Shown in pieces: positions 17,323 to 27,000 of a stretch of DNA of 64,000 nt (positions are counted from its first letter, which is position 1; each line of letters starts with the position of its first letter). The stretch spans positions 62,001 through 126,000 of the forward strand of contig DATGUP010000007.1 of the NCBI GenBank assembly GCA_035301265.1, given 5' to 3'. Source of the DNA: DATGUP01 sp035301265. GTDB lineage: Bacteria > Bacillota > Bacilli > Bacillales > Amphibacillaceae. The position numbers and the translations under genes are program-made. Below the pieces are notes generated by a model. It saw only the letters and a list, made by a program, of their open reading frames with translations, was not told the DNA's origin and made no database searches.

Positions 17323-18288
17323 ATGGACAAAAGAAAAATCAAATCCTTTTATACATTTTTGCAGTCTCAAGAAACAGCCCAGAGATTTTTGCAGCACTGC
17401 TATAGAAAAATACAGGATGGACAGGACGAGCAAAACAGCTATGCGAACTGTACGACTTTTATGTATTATCTTGACCATGGCTTAACATTTTATGAAAGTG
17501 GTAAAAAGCTCAGTTTGCTCGCACAACCGATGTTATTTTTTTATGGCATGACCCATTTGCTCAAAGCAAATTTGCTCGCCAAACGTCCCTATTATCCAGA
17601 ATCGACATCAATGCTAGCTCATGGGGTATCGACACGAAAACGCAAAAAGAAAAATTATGCCTTTTTGGATGATGAAGTTAAAATCCAACTTAAAGGACTC
17701 CTACCATATGCCAATGATCACCTTTTTTTACAAAAACAAATTCCGTTTACAAAAATTAAAATGGCCGATCTATTAGCCCTTATTCCAGAGCTGGTACCTT
17801 TGTTTGATTTTAACCACCAGCAAAGCCTAACTACGGTGGGACATAGCCATTCAAAAGTCCTTCGCTTTCCTCTAACGCTTTTAGATACGTATCATTTAAC
17901 CCAAACGGCTTTCACCCAGCGTCTTCAATCCTATTTGCCGGAAACAACTGCTGTCACAGTTGACGAAGATGCCATCTATATGCATTTGAGAAAACCCATT
18001 AACCCGCCACATATTCCTTTTTTTTGGCGAATAGACGATTCGACCATCCATTTTCCTACATACCGGGACCATTTTTTACCTGTTTCGGAGGTCGTCATAC
18101 ATTATTTACTGCTGTACAATTTAAGCATGCTTTCGCGATACGAGGCTGGATGGTGGGGAGAGCTGCTTGCGTTCCGATCCGATATGGACTTTCCTCTAAT
18201 CCAAAAATTTTTAAAAACGACAGCCGAAAAAATTCCGCTGCTTCTTGGATACCAACTGTATCACCAGTGGGTAGAAGATCAATCATAA
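17323..18288 (+). CDS. yaaC: YaaC family protein
   Basis: A 321-residue soluble protein matching the Bacillus YaaC family of unknown function, in the same place as in B. subtilis (divergent from guaB, next to gyrA). Visible blocks are the N-terminal NCTTFMYYLDHGLTFYESGK, the TMLAHGVSTRKRKKKNY-like basic patch and the C-terminal PVSEVVIHYLLLYNLSMLSRYE. No signal peptide, membrane segment or known catalytic motif can be seen. It ends six bases inside the convergent HD-GYP gene. ATG start with GAGGGG upstream. The name reflects homology and synteny only. Confidence 0.85.
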   Translation: MDKRKIKSFYTFLQSQETAQRFLQHCYRKIQDGQDEQNSYANCTTFMYYLDHGLTFYESGKKLSLLAQPMLFFYGMTHLLKANLLAKRPYYPESTSMLAHGVSTRKRKKKNYAFLDDEVKIQLKGLLPYANDHLFLQKQIPFTKIKMADLLALIPELVPLFDFNHQQSLTTVGHSHSKVLRFPLTLLDTYHLTQTAFTQRLQSYLPETTAVTVDEDAIYMHLRKPINPPHIPFFWRIDDSTIHFPTYRDHFLPVSEVVIHYLLLYNLSMLSRYEAGWWGELLAFRSDMDFPLIQKFLKTTAEKIPLLLGYQLYHQWVEDQS

Positions 18289-19341
18289 TGTTTCCGCAAT
18301 GAACAAATCTGGATTATCTTGTAAAGCGATCATGTCGCCATTTGCATCAAGTTTAACGATCGGGCGAGTCGGCGCATTTGGTTGGATGAAAACGATGACG
18401 CCGGTCTGGCCGTTAGACAATCTCACATGAACTCCAGTTGACAGATTAATAAGGCTTTCAATAAACGTTTGCACAATTTGCGGATCGAGCTTGGAAAACT
18501 GTTCCCGATGCAATTCGTCGATAACTAGAAATGGTGATTGTTTATCTTTGTAATAACGTTCGGAAATCATTGCATGATATATATCGCATACAGCAATAAT
18601 CCGAGCGAAGCGATGAATTTTATTCTTTTTTAGACCAAGAGGGTAACCGCTTCCATCGACACGTTCATGATGTTGGAGGATGCCAAGTTTAGCCGCATGG
18701 GAAACTGTCGGTTGTTGTTCAATCATGCGGTAAGAATAGATGGGATGTTTTTTAACTTCTTGATACTCCGCATCATTTAATACATCCGTTTTAAAGCGGA
18801 TATCGGGTCTGATTTTAGCCATGCCTATATCACTTAAAAAACCAGCCAACCCGAGCTGCAACCATTCGCCTTTGGAATAGCCCATTTTTTTGCCGATGTA
18901 GGCAGAAAGAATGGCGACAGAGACACCGTGATGGAAAAAATAATCTTTTTTTGTAGCATACCGGTGTAATGTATGTACGACACGGGTGATATCTGTCATC
19001 CGCTCCAAAAGAGGCATCAATGTATTTCTAATCGATGCCATATCGATCGGGACGTTGTTTTGCCATCCAGTAAAAAGGTTTTTATACGCATCCACAACCG
19101 ATAGGTAATGCGTAAGAAACGATGCGGATGGCTGTTTTGTTTCGTGAACAGCTGGTTCAAAGACTTCCCCATTATTCAGTTTCCTCGAAACGTCAACATA
19201 ATCGACTAAGAATTTTTTCAAAACGGTGATATGTTTTTTGCTTAAAACAGTTTGTTTAGTCATGATCGGTTGGTCTGTTTTTCCGATGACATCGTTGAGC
19301 AGAATACAGCCCGGAACAAGCTGTGATGGTTTAACACGCAT
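18283..19341 (-). CDS. HD-GYP domain protein with altered HD motif
   Basis: A 352-residue protein. Residues about 115-290 form an HD-GYP domain: first His in FHHGVSVAILSAYIG, the HHERVDGSGYPLGL loop, and RIIAVCDIYHAM. HD-GYP enzymes normally hydrolyse cyclic-di-GMP and bind metals through an HD pair in LLHDIG; here that position reads FLSDIGM, with Ser in place of His. The rest of the metal and GYP motif is kept. A separate C-terminal segment of about 60 residues (GVHVRLSNGQTGVIVFIQPNAP) looks like a small beta domain. The protein may be catalytically weak or act as a sensor. It lies downstream of gyrA beyond a strong terminator. Confidence 0.85.
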   Translation of the reverse strand: MRVKPSQLVPGCILLNDVIGKTDQPIMTKQTVLSKKHITVLKKFLVDYVDVSRKLNNGEVFEPAVHETKQPSASFLTHYLSVVDAYKNLFTGWQNNVPIDMASIRNTLMPLLERMTDITRVVHTLHRYATKKDYFFHHGVSVAILSAYIGKKMGYSKGEWLQLGLAGFLSDIGMAKIRPDIRFKTDVLNDAEYQEVKKHPIYSYRMIEQQPTVSHAAKLGILQHHERVDGSGYPLGLKKNKIHRFARIIAVCDIYHAMISERYYKDKQSPFLVIDELHREQFSKLDPQIVQTFIESLINLSTGVHVRLSNGQTGVIVFIQPNAPTRPIVKLDANGDMIALQDNPDLFIAETL

Positions 19342-19359
19342 GCAATCACCTCATTTTAA

Positions 19360-19411
19360 AAAAATGCTAGTTAACGAGGTGGCTCATATGCATGGAGCCA
19401 CCTCGTTAACT
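19360..19411 (-). terminator. Strong terminator of gyrA
   Basis: A 17-bp perfect stem, AGTTAACGAGGTGGCTC (19369-19385) and its complement at 19395-19411, with a 9-nt loop; on the minus strand AGCATTTTTTTAAAA follows. It separates gyrA from the HD-GYP gene. Confidence 0.9.
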
Positions 19412-19414
19412 AAA

Positions 19415-21910
19415 TTATTCACTTTGACCACCTTTAGAATGGGTGTCTTCAGGTTTATCATCAACTGCTTCATCGTCGATTTCTGGATCCACTTTAGCTG
19501 CGCTAGCAACGGTTTCTCCATCCTCTAGCCTTATAAGACGTACCCCTTGTGTGTTTCGACCTGTCTCTGAAATCCCTTGGACAGGGATGCGTATGAGAAC
19601 ACCTTCTGTTGTAATCAGCATCAAATCTTCCTCGCCAGTAACAGCTTTAACCGCCACGACATGGCCCGTATCATGATTTAATTTACATGTTACAATCCCT
19701 TTTCCGCCGCGGCCTGTGGTCCGGTATTGATCTTCTGGCGTACGCTTGCCGATTCCATGTTCAGTAACGTGCAACACTTGAGCATCTTTTTCTAAAATGT
19801 CCATCGAAACAACTTCATCATTGTCCCGAAGTGAAATACCGCGAACTCCCGATGCTGTCCTGCCCATCGGCCGAACCTCATCTTCCGGAAAGCGGATCAG
19901 ATAACCGTAGCGTGTTGCGATCATTATATCCTTTAACCCATCCGTCTTACGAACGGAAATCAACTCATCGCCCTCGCGAAGATTTAGGGCAATCAATCCA
20001 CTCTTACGGATGTTGGTAAATTGTGATAAGCTTGTCCGCTTGGAAACGCCGTGTTTTGTCGTGAAGAAAAAATAAGCATTCTCAGAGTATTCCTCTACTG
20101 AAATGACGGTATTCACCCATTCGTCTTTGTCAATTTGCAACAAATTGATGAGGGGAAGTCCTTTGGCTGTTCGGCCGAATTCAGGCACTTCATAACCTTT
20201 TGTTTTATACACTTTACCTTTATTCGTAAAGAACAAGATTGTATCATGAGTTGATGTAAAGACGAGATGTTCAACAAAATCGTCTTCATTCGTTCCCATG
20301 CCTTGCACACCGCGTCCACCGCGTTTTTGCGTCCGGTAAGTGGAAGCGGGTAAACGTTTGATATAGCCATGATGCGTCAGGGTAATGACGATGTTTTCTT
20401 CAGGAATCAAATCTTCATCTTCAAAAAAGTCGGTCTGACCGACCAGAATTTCCGTACGGCGTTTATCATTATAACGTTGTTTAATCTCAAGCAGTTCTTC
20501 GCGAATAATCGCGAGCACTTTTTCTTCATCCGCTAAAATCGCTTTTAATTCCTTAATCCGCTCGACTAGATCACGATATTCGTTTTCAATTTTTTCTCGC
20601 TCCAGTCCTGTCAATCGCTGCAGGCGCATGTCGAGAATCGCTTGTGCCTGTTTATCTGTTAAACTGTACTGTTCCATCAGCCCTGCTTTAGCTATATCCG
20701 TCGTTTTCGAATTGCGAATCAAGGAAATGATCGCATCTATATGATCCAGCGCGACCTGCAAGCCTTCTAAAATATGGGCTCTGGCTTCGGCCTTATTCAG
20801 CTCAAATTGAGTGCGTCGGGTTATAATGTCTTTTTGATGCTGTAAATAATATTCAAGACATTGTTTAAGGGATAAAATTTTCGGTTGACCATCGACGAGC
20901 GCGAGCATATTAATGCCGAATGATGTTTGCAATGCCGTATATTTATACAAATTATTCAATACGATATTAGCATTTACGTCGCGTCTGAGCTCCATAACGA
21001 TGCGCATACCATTGCGGTCAGATTCGTCGCGGAGATCGGTGATGCCATCAATGCGTTTTTCTCTGACTAGTTCCGCAATTTTTTCGATCAATTTCGATTT
21101 GTTGACTTGAAATGGTAATTCGGTCACGACAATGGATGATTTGCCGTTTGCATGTTCATCAATATGCACCTTAGCGCGAATGGTGATCGAGCCTTTGCCC
21201 GTTTCATATGCTTTACGAATACCGCTTCGTCCTAAAATTTCACCGGCAGTCGGAAAATCAGGTCCGTGGATATAGTTTTCCATCAATTCTTCCGTCGTGA
21301 TGTTCGGATTTTTACTGATGGCTAAAACCGCATCGATCGTCTCACCTAGATTATGAGGAGGAATATTCGTAGCCATTCCAACGGCGATTCCCGAAGCACC
21401 ATTGACAAGCAAATTCGGGAAACGAGCAGGAAAGACGACCGGCTCGCGCTCTGTTCCATCATAGTTGTCTGTATAATCAATCGTATCTTTGTTAATATCG
21501 CGCAACAGCTCCATGGAAATTTTCGACATGCGCGCTTCAGTGTAACGCATAGCCGCTGCTGAATCTCCATCCACCGAACCAAAATTGCCATGTCCGTCGA
21601 CAAGCATATACCGGTAGCTGAAATCCTGTGCCATGCGCACCATTGCTTCATAGACAGCTGAATCCCCGTGCGGGTGATATTTACCAATCACCTCTCCGAC
21701 AATGCGGGCGCTCTTTTTATACGCTTTATCCGCATGCATACCTAGATCGTTCATCGCATACAGTATCCGCCGTTGGACCGGCTTCATCCCATCGCGAACA
21801 TCCGGTAAAGCGCGTGAGACGATGACACTCATCGCATAGTCAAGAAACGATGTGCGCATTTCTTCACTTAAGTTCACTTCTTGAACATGAGGGCGTTGTT
21901 GATCCGCCAT
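19415..21910 (-). CDS. gyrA: DNA gyrase subunit A
   Basis: An 831-residue subunit of the type II topoisomerase that introduces negative supercoils. The catalytic Tyr123 is in AAMRYTEARM. The quinolone-determining region HPHGDSAVYEAM has Ser84 and Glu88, the drug-sensitive state. The C-terminal pinwheel (residues about 500-800) contains the GyrA box QKRGGRG, needed for DNA wrapping. The tail is acidic (DDEAVDDKPEDTHSK). It follows gyrB after 56 bp, as one operon. Start ATG behind GTAGGAGGTT. Confidence 0.98.
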   Translation of the reverse strand: MADQQRPHVQEVNLSEEMRTSFLDYAMSVIVSRALPDVRDGMKPVQRRILYAMNDLGMHADKAYKKSARIVGEVIGKYHPHGDSAVYEAMVRMAQDFSYRYMLVDGHGNFGSVDGDSAAAMRYTEARMSKISMELLRDINKDTIDYTDNYDGTEREPVVFPARFPNLLVNGASGIAVGMATNIPPHNLGETIDAVLAISKNPNITTEELMENYIHGPDFPTAGEILGRSGIRKAYETGKGSITIRAKVHIDEHANGKSSIVVTELPFQVNKSKLIEKIAELVREKRIDGITDLRDESDRNGMRIVMELRRDVNANIVLNNLYKYTALQTSFGINMLALVDGQPKILSLKQCLEYYLQHQKDIITRRTQFELNKAEARAHILEGLQVALDHIDAIISLIRNSKTTDIAKAGLMEQYSLTDKQAQAILDMRLQRLTGLEREKIENEYRDLVERIKELKAILADEEKVLAIIREELLEIKQRYNDKRRTEILVGQTDFFEDEDLIPEENIVITLTHHGYIKRLPASTYRTQKRGGRGVQGMGTNEDDFVEHLVFTSTHDTILFFTNKGKVYKTKGYEVPEFGRTAKGLPLINLLQIDKDEWVNTVISVEEYSENAYFFFTTKHGVSKRTSLSQFTNIRKSGLIALNLREGDELISVRKTDGLKDIMIATRYGYLIRFPEDEVRPMGRTASGVRGISLRDNDEVVSMDILEKDAQVLHVTEHGIGKRTPEDQYRTTGRGGKGIVTCKLNHDTGHVVAVKAVTGEEDLMLITTEGVLIRIPVQGISETGRNTQGVRLIRLEDGETVASAAKVDPEIDDEAVDDKPEDTHSKGGQSE

Positions 21911-21966
21911 ATTGTTAACCTCCTACTTGAATCTGCACAACCGCGTTTATATTGAGAACGTATACG

Positions 21967-23886
21967 TTAGATATCCAGATTTTGCACGTAACGGGCATTC
22001 TTCTCGATAAAATGTCTGCGAGGCTCCACTTTATCGCCCATTAATACATCGAAAATCTGGTCGGCATCGATTGCATCTTCCAGCTCTACTTGAAGAAGGG
22101 TGCGTGAATCTGGATTCATCGTCGTTTCCCACAGTTGGGAAGCATTCATTTCCCCGAGTCCTTTATAACGTTGTAAACCCGCTTTCGGTGTATCCGGAAG
22201 GTCTGCCATAATCCGGTTCATTTCCTCATCGTCATAAGCGTAGTAAACAGCTTTTCCTTGCTGGATTTTATAGAGCGGTGGCTGGGCAATATAAATATAG
22301 CCATTTTCGATTAACGGACGCATATACCGATAGAAAAATGTCAACAATAAGGTCCGGATATGCGCGCCATCAACATCCGCATCGGTCATGATAACGACTT
22401 TGTGATAACGCGCCTTTTCAAGATCAAATTCTTCACCGATTCCAGTTCCAAGAGCTGTGATAATCGCCCGGACCTCGTTGTTGGACAAAATTTTATCGAG
22501 CCGTGCTTTTTCCACGTTTAATATTTTACCCCGAAGCGGCAATATCGCCTGGAAATGGCGATCACGCCCTTGTTTGGCTGATCCACCGGCCGAATCACCC
22601 TCTACGATATACAGCTCGCTAATCGAGGCATCCTGGGATGAACAATCGGCTAATTTCCCCGGCAGATGAGAAACTTCGAGAGCATTTTTCCGCCGGGTTA
22701 ATTCGCGCGCTTTTTTAGCTGCCATCCGTGCCCGTGACGCCATCAAACCTTTTTCTACAATGGTCTTAGCTACATCCGGATTTTCCAGCAGAAAAGTGGA
22801 AAATGACTCATGGAAAATGCTTTCGGTGACGGTACGGACATCGCTATTGCCAAGCTTTGTCTTCGTCTGACCTTCAAATTGCGGATTTTCATGTTTGATG
22901 GAAACAATCGCTGTCATGCCTTCACGCACATCATCGCCCGTTAAATTCGGATCGTTTTCCTTAAACATATTGTTTTTGCGCGCGTAGTCATTGATGGCCC
23001 GCGTCAAAGCCGTGCGAAAACCAACTTCATGCGTTCCACCTTCATGCGTATGAATGTTGTTGGCGAATGAATATAAATGGCTAGCGTATCCATCGTTATA
23101 CTGGACGGCGATTTCAACTTCAATGCCTTGGTCTTCACCTTCAATATAAAACGGTTCATGCAGCACGCCTTTTGTTTGATTAATGTATTTGACATAGGAG
23201 CGAATGCCGCCTTCATAGTAGTAGCTGATCGGTTCTGAATCATCGCGTTTATCCTCGATCGTCATTGTCAATCCTTTGTTTAAAAAGGCGAGCTCGCGTA
23301 TACGTTGTTCTAACATTTCGAAGTTAAACGTGCGTTCTTCAGTGAAGATATCCGGATCAGGAGCAAAATGAACCGTTGTTCCTGTGATATCCGTCTCGCC
23401 GATGATCTCGATTTCGCCTTGGGGAATTCCGCGTTTAAAACCGAGATAATATATTTGGCCATCTCTATGAACATAGACTTCGAGATGTTTAGACAAAGCA
23501 TTGACAACCGATGCCCCGACACCGTGTAGGCCACCGGAAACTTTATAACCACCACCGCCGAATTTCCCGCCGGCGTGCAAAACCGTCATAATGACTTCCA
23601 GTGCCGGACGGCCTGTTTTCTTCTCCTTATCGACAGGAATGCCGCGGCCATTGTCTTTGACGGTGATGCTGTTATCCTTTTCAATGATCACTTGAATATG
23701 GTCACAAAACCCTGCTAGCGCTTCATCGATGCTGTTATCGACAATTTCCCAAACGAGATGATGCAATCCTTTTTGAGTCGTCGAGCCGATATACATACCT
23801 GGCCGTTTGCGAACGGCTTCTAGCCCTTCGAGAACTTGTATTTGTTCTGCATCATATACTTGTTCATTAGTCAGTTTACCTTCCAT
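21967..23886 (-). CDS. gyrB: DNA gyrase subunit B
   Basis: A 639-residue ATPase subunit of gyrase. GHKL ATPase domain with EIVDNSIDEALAG, NGRGIPV and the GLHGVGASVVNALS loop; then the transducer; then the TOPRIM domain with EGDSAGGSAKQGRDR and MTDADVDGAHI; and the C-terminal RYKGLGEMN block. I chose ATG at 23886 (MEGKLTNEQVYDAEQIQVLEG), which gives the usual family length; a longer in-frame extension to 23976 would overlap remB and has no support from the family. It overlaps no neighbour and is 40 bp from the remB stop. Confidence 0.97.
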   Translation of the reverse strand: MEGKLTNEQVYDAEQIQVLEGLEAVRKRPGMYIGSTTQKGLHHLVWEIVDNSIDEALAGFCDHIQVIIEKDNSITVKDNGRGIPVDKEKKTGRPALEVIMTVLHAGGKFGGGGYKVSGGLHGVGASVVNALSKHLEVYVHRDGQIYYLGFKRGIPQGEIEIIGETDITGTTVHFAPDPDIFTEERTFNFEMLEQRIRELAFLNKGLTMTIEDKRDDSEPISYYYEGGIRSYVKYINQTKGVLHEPFYIEGEDQGIEVEIAVQYNDGYASHLYSFANNIHTHEGGTHEVGFRTALTRAINDYARKNNMFKENDPNLTGDDVREGMTAIVSIKHENPQFEGQTKTKLGNSDVRTVTESIFHESFSTFLLENPDVAKTIVEKGLMASRARMAAKKARELTRRKNALEVSHLPGKLADCSSQDASISELYIVEGDSAGGSAKQGRDRHFQAILPLRGKILNVEKARLDKILSNNEVRAIITALGTGIGEEFDLEKARYHKVVIMTDADVDGAHIRTLLLTFFYRYMRPLIENGYIYIAQPPLYKIQQGKAVYYAYDDEEMNRIMADLPDTPKAGLQRYKGLGEMNASQLWETTMNPDSRTLLQVELEDAIDADQIFDVLMGDKVEPRRHFIEKNARYVQNLDI

Positions 23887-23926
23887 TGATTTGATTTCAC
23901 CCGTTTCTTTTTCTAAATTGATGAGA

Positions 23927-24226
23927 TCACAATAAGTCTGATTCTTCAACGTCCAATTCATCTGAATAGTCATCAAGCTTATTGATCATCGTCTCCATGC
24001 CTGCCCGTTTCTCAAGCGTGGCAACGGACAGCGTGCTATAGTATATTTTATCAGTTGTAACGACAATGGACTTAGCCATGCTTTTAGAACCTAATAGCGT
24101 GTTTTGCTCTTTAGCCTTAGCTAACATTTCTTGCATGATCGTAGAGGATGATTCTAAATTTTTATCAATAATGGCGACGACATCGTTCGTTTCAATCACG
24201 TGATCGTTACCTATATGAATAAACAT
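23927..24226 (-). CDS. remB: Extracellular matrix regulator RemB (YaaB, DUF370)
   Basis: A 99-residue DUF370 protein, MFIHIGNDHVIETNDVVAIID..KSIVVTTDKIYYSTLSVATLEKRA, in the position of B. subtilis yaaB (remB) between recF and gyrB. RemA/RemB proteins activate biofilm matrix genes. The start at 24226 is the second of two adjacent ATGs behind GGAGGGG; it matches the family N terminus MYIHLG. The last 25 residues are acidic (YSDELDVEESDLL) and extend beyond the usual length of about 81. Confidence 0.85.
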   Translation of the reverse strand: MFIHIGNDHVIETNDVVAIIDKNLESSSTIMQEMLAKAKEQNTLLGSKSMAKSIVVTTDKIYYSTLSVATLEKRAGMETMINKLDDYSDELDVEESDLL

Positions 24227-24240
24227 CATACCCCTCCAGT

Positions 24241-25353
24241 TCACGAACCGACTTTTCCATTGTGAACTCGAAAAAGTTCCGCCGCCCGCAATGTTTCATG
24301 ATCAATGCCGTCGACGCTCGTTGTCGATACAAATGTTTGAACTTTCCCTTGGATGGTATTTAGCAAGTGCGATTGGCGGCTTTCATCCAGCTCGCTCAAT
24401 ACGTCATCGAGAAGCAGTATCGGGTATTCACCAACTTTGTTATGAATCAAGTCAATTTCCGCCAGCTTCAACGACAGAGCGGTTGTTCGTTGTTGTCCTT
24501 GTGAACCGAATGTTTGCACGTCTTTTCCATTCACAAGAAAAACGAGATCGTCACGATGCGGTCCGAGTAATGTTGTCCCGCGCTCTATCTCCCGTTTTTC
24601 AACTTCCTGAAACTTCGCTAAATAGGCATCAACTATTTTTTCTTCTTCGGCCTCTTCCGATACATCAATCGTTGTCGTATAGTAAATATTCAATTCTTCA
24701 CGTTCATGGCTAATGCTATGATGAATAGGGCGCGCCCATTTCCTGATGAGCTCCAGAAAAACGAAACGCCTTTCCAATAAGCTTGCCGCGTGATGCGCGA
24801 GTTGCTCGGTCAACACATGGAGCATCGTTTTATCTTGTACATCGCGTTTTTGTATTTGCTTTAACAAATGGTTGCGCTGTTTTAAGATTTTTTGATATTG
24901 ATTGAGGTGGTAAATATATGTGGGTTGTATTTGGCCGATTTCCATGTCGATAAACCGTCTGCGGATTTGTGGAGAGCCTTTGACAAGTGTCAAATCCTCA
25001 GGGGCAAACATAACAACATTCAAATTGCCAATATAGTCGCTCAAACGTTGTTGTTCCAACCGATTTAATTTCGCTTTTTTTCCTTTTCTCGATATGATCA
25101 TCTCCAAGGGAAAGGTTTGGCCTCGCTTTTTGATACTTCCTTCGATTTTAGCATGATCTTTTTCCCATTGGATGAGTTCTTTATCGCGCGGTGTTCGGTG
25201 TGCCTTTGTAAATGCTAGGACGTAAATAGCTTCCATCAAATTGGTTTTTCCTTGGGCGTTTTCTCCAATAATGACATTGATTTTATCATCAAAAGAAACG
25301 TCTAGATTGGCGTAATTTCGATAGTTTGTTAATGTTAATCGTTCGATATGCAT
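24241..25353 (-). CDS. recF: DNA replication and repair protein RecF
   Basis: A 370-residue SMC-like ATPase that loads RecA at gaps with RecO and RecR. Walker A GENAQGKT at residues 30-37, the signature TFGSQGQQRTTALSLKLAE, and Walker B PILLLDDVLSELDESR are all present. The central part is a coiled-coil-like lobe. The start ATG at 25353 begins MHIERLTLTNYRNYA, the standard family N terminus. It lies 39 bp after yaaA and 14 bp before remB, in the conserved yaaA-recF-remB-gyrB order. Confidence 0.97.
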   Translation of the reverse strand: MHIERLTLTNYRNYANLDVSFDDKINVIIGENAQGKTNLMEAIYVLAFTKAHRTPRDKELIQWEKDHAKIEGSIKKRGQTFPLEMIISRKGKKAKLNRLEQQRLSDYIGNLNVVMFAPEDLTLVKGSPQIRRRFIDMEIGQIQPTYIYHLNQYQKILKQRNHLLKQIQKRDVQDKTMLHVLTEQLAHHAASLLERRFVFLELIRKWARPIHHSISHEREELNIYYTTTIDVSEEAEEEKIVDAYLAKFQEVEKREIERGTTLLGPHRDDLVFLVNGKDVQTFGSQGQQRTTALSLKLAEIDLIHNKVGEYPILLLDDVLSELDESRQSHLLNTIQGKVQTFVSTTSVDGIDHETLRAAELFRVHNGKVGS

Positions 25354-25392
25354 GCTGATTCCCTCTTTGGCATAATGTACCGAAAATGGGGG

Positions 25393-25617
25393 CTACATTT
25401 CCTTTTTAACAACCGTCCATGTGCCTAAACCGTCAATTTTAACGACATCGCCTGGATAAAGTTTACGCCCGCGCCGATGTTCTCGTTGACCATTTACAAG
25501 CGCGCCTTCTTCGCGTATAAAAGATTTGACCATGCCACCAGATTCCAATATATTGGCCCGTTTTATCAATTGACCGAGTTTAATGAACGTCGTGTCGATG
25601 GCTATTTTTTCATCCAA
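25393..25617 (-). CDS. yaaA: S4-domain RNA-binding protein YaaA
   Basis: A 74-residue single S4 domain protein (FIKLGQLIKRANILESGGMVKSFI..ALVNGQREHRRGRKLYPGDVV). In Bacillus, YaaA (also called RlbA) is linked to ribosome assembly. The start is TTG at 25617 with AGGTGA seven bases upstream. It lies between the dnaN terminator and recF, as in B. subtilis; the 224-bp gap to dnaN holds only the dnaN terminator and an AT-rich stretch in which I see no convincing promoter. Confidence 0.9.
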   Translation of the reverse strand: MDEKIAIDTTFIKLGQLIKRANILESGGMVKSFIREEGALVNGQREHRRGRKLYPGDVVKIDGLGTWTVVKKEM

Positions 25618-25794
25618 TTGGATTCACCTGCTTTTATTTTCGTATTCCGTTTTTCCTGAGCCATTAATTAAAAATGTTATCCTATTTAAACGTTCTTAAA
25701 CCTATTTTACTAAAGTTTTTGTATTTATGAAAGGTAAAACCCTCAAACGGCAAAATAAGCCGCACAATTTCTCTAAATTAATTTTCACATGAAG

Positions 25795-25830
25795 AAAAAA
25801 CTCTTATCCTCGCGAGATAAGAGTTTTTTC
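25795..25830. terminator. Terminator downstream of dnaN
   Basis: ACTCTTATC / GATAAGAGT stem with CTCGCGA loop, flanked by AAAAAA and TTTTTT, so it can act on both strands. It separates dnaN from yaaA. Confidence 0.85.
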
Positions 25831-25841
25831 TAACCCGATGG

Positions 25842-26975
25842 TTAAAATGTGCGAACAGGTAAGATGAGTTGCAATATTGTTGTATCATTAATCGGCCGGA
25901 TAATAAACGGGCGCATCGCTCCGGTAAATTCTATTTTGATTTCCTCATGTTCAATCACTTTAAGCGCATCGAGCATATATTTTGAACTGAAGGAAATGCG
26001 GAGCTCTTCACCTTCGATCGATTGGGCAGATACGTTTTCTGTAACGTGCCCTACTTCTGGCGAATGGCTCGTTATTTCGATTGTATGTGTTCCTTGTGTC
26101 GTGAGCTTGACGACATTGTTATCATCTGTTCGCGCCAACAGTGAAGCACGATCGATCGTATTGATCAGATCTTTCGTACGAACGTACAGAACTGTTTTAT
26201 GTTCTTTAGGAATAAGGCGGGATGTTTCTGGATAATTGCCGTCTAAGAGTCGCGATAAAAATTTTAAATGCTTTGTCCGAAAAAGAATTTGGTTTTTTGT
26301 TACACGTATTTCCACCTTTTCCTCATCATCAGCCAATATTTTATTTAATTCATGCAAGCTTTTGCCTGGAATAACACAGTTAAATGTTAGATCTGTTTGT
26401 TCTATCGGTACTTCGCGTAACGCAAGTCTATGACTATCCGTTGCCGTAAAGCTTAATAGATTGTTTTCCAATTGCATTTTAACCCCGGTTAATATCGGAC
26501 GTGTTTCCATTGTTGATACAGCAAAAACCGTTTGTTTGATTAAATTTTTTAATTGGCCAGCATCGATTTGTAAACTGTCATCGGCTTGCAGCTCAGGAAG
26601 CAGTGGATATTCGTCAGCATCCTGACCGTTTAAATTGAAGATCGCTTGACCAGAACGAATCGTCACGTTTAAATCGGCATCTGTTTCAATGCTGACATTT
26701 TGTTCCGGCAGTTTGCGAATGATATCGGGAAAATAGCGGGCGTGAATAACGACGGCACCTTCCTCAATGTCTTCAATGTTGACGATGCCGTTTTCTTCTT
26801 TAGGAATGAATGATTCAATCGATATATCCGAATCACTACCTGTCAAAACAATACCGTCGGCGTGCGTCTCGATTTTCATCCCTGTTAATATCGGAATGGC
26901 TGTCCGTGTAGAAATCGCTTTTTGAACATCTTGGATGCTCTGAAGCAATAGGTCACGCTGGATGGTGAATTTCAT
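25842..26975 (-). CDS. dnaN: DNA polymerase III beta subunit (sliding clamp)
   Basis: A 377-residue protein of three similar clamp domains; the N terminus MKFTIQRDLLLQSIQDVQKAIS and the C-terminal MRPFIIRPINDTTILQLILPVRTF are highly typical. It forms the ring that tethers polymerase to DNA and also serves the regulator YabA. The start ATG at 26975 follows AGGAGGAT. It is 176 bp downstream of dnaA, in a gap that also serves as half of the origin. Confidence 0.98.
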   Translation of the reverse strand: MKFTIQRDLLLQSIQDVQKAISTRTAIPILTGMKIETHADGIVLTGSDSDISIESFIPKEENGIVNIEDIEEGAVVIHARYFPDIIRKLPEQNVSIETDADLNVTIRSGQAIFNLNGQDADEYPLLPELQADDSLQIDAGQLKNLIKQTVFAVSTMETRPILTGVKMQLENNLLSFTATDSHRLALREVPIEQTDLTFNCVIPGKSLHELNKILADDEEKVEIRVTKNQILFRTKHLKFLSRLLDGNYPETSRLIPKEHKTVLYVRTKDLINTIDRASLLARTDDNNVVKLTTQGTHTIEITSHSPEVGHVTENVSAQSIEGEELRISFSSKYMLDALKVIEHEEIKIEFTGAMRPFIIRPINDTTILQLILPVRTF

Positions 26976-27000
26976 AAAAATCCTCCTAATGGGGCGTTCT

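Noticed and set aside
23887..23976. Longer gyrB start
   Set aside because: Would overlap remB and add 30 residues absent from the GyrB family; the ATG at 23886 gives the family N terminus.
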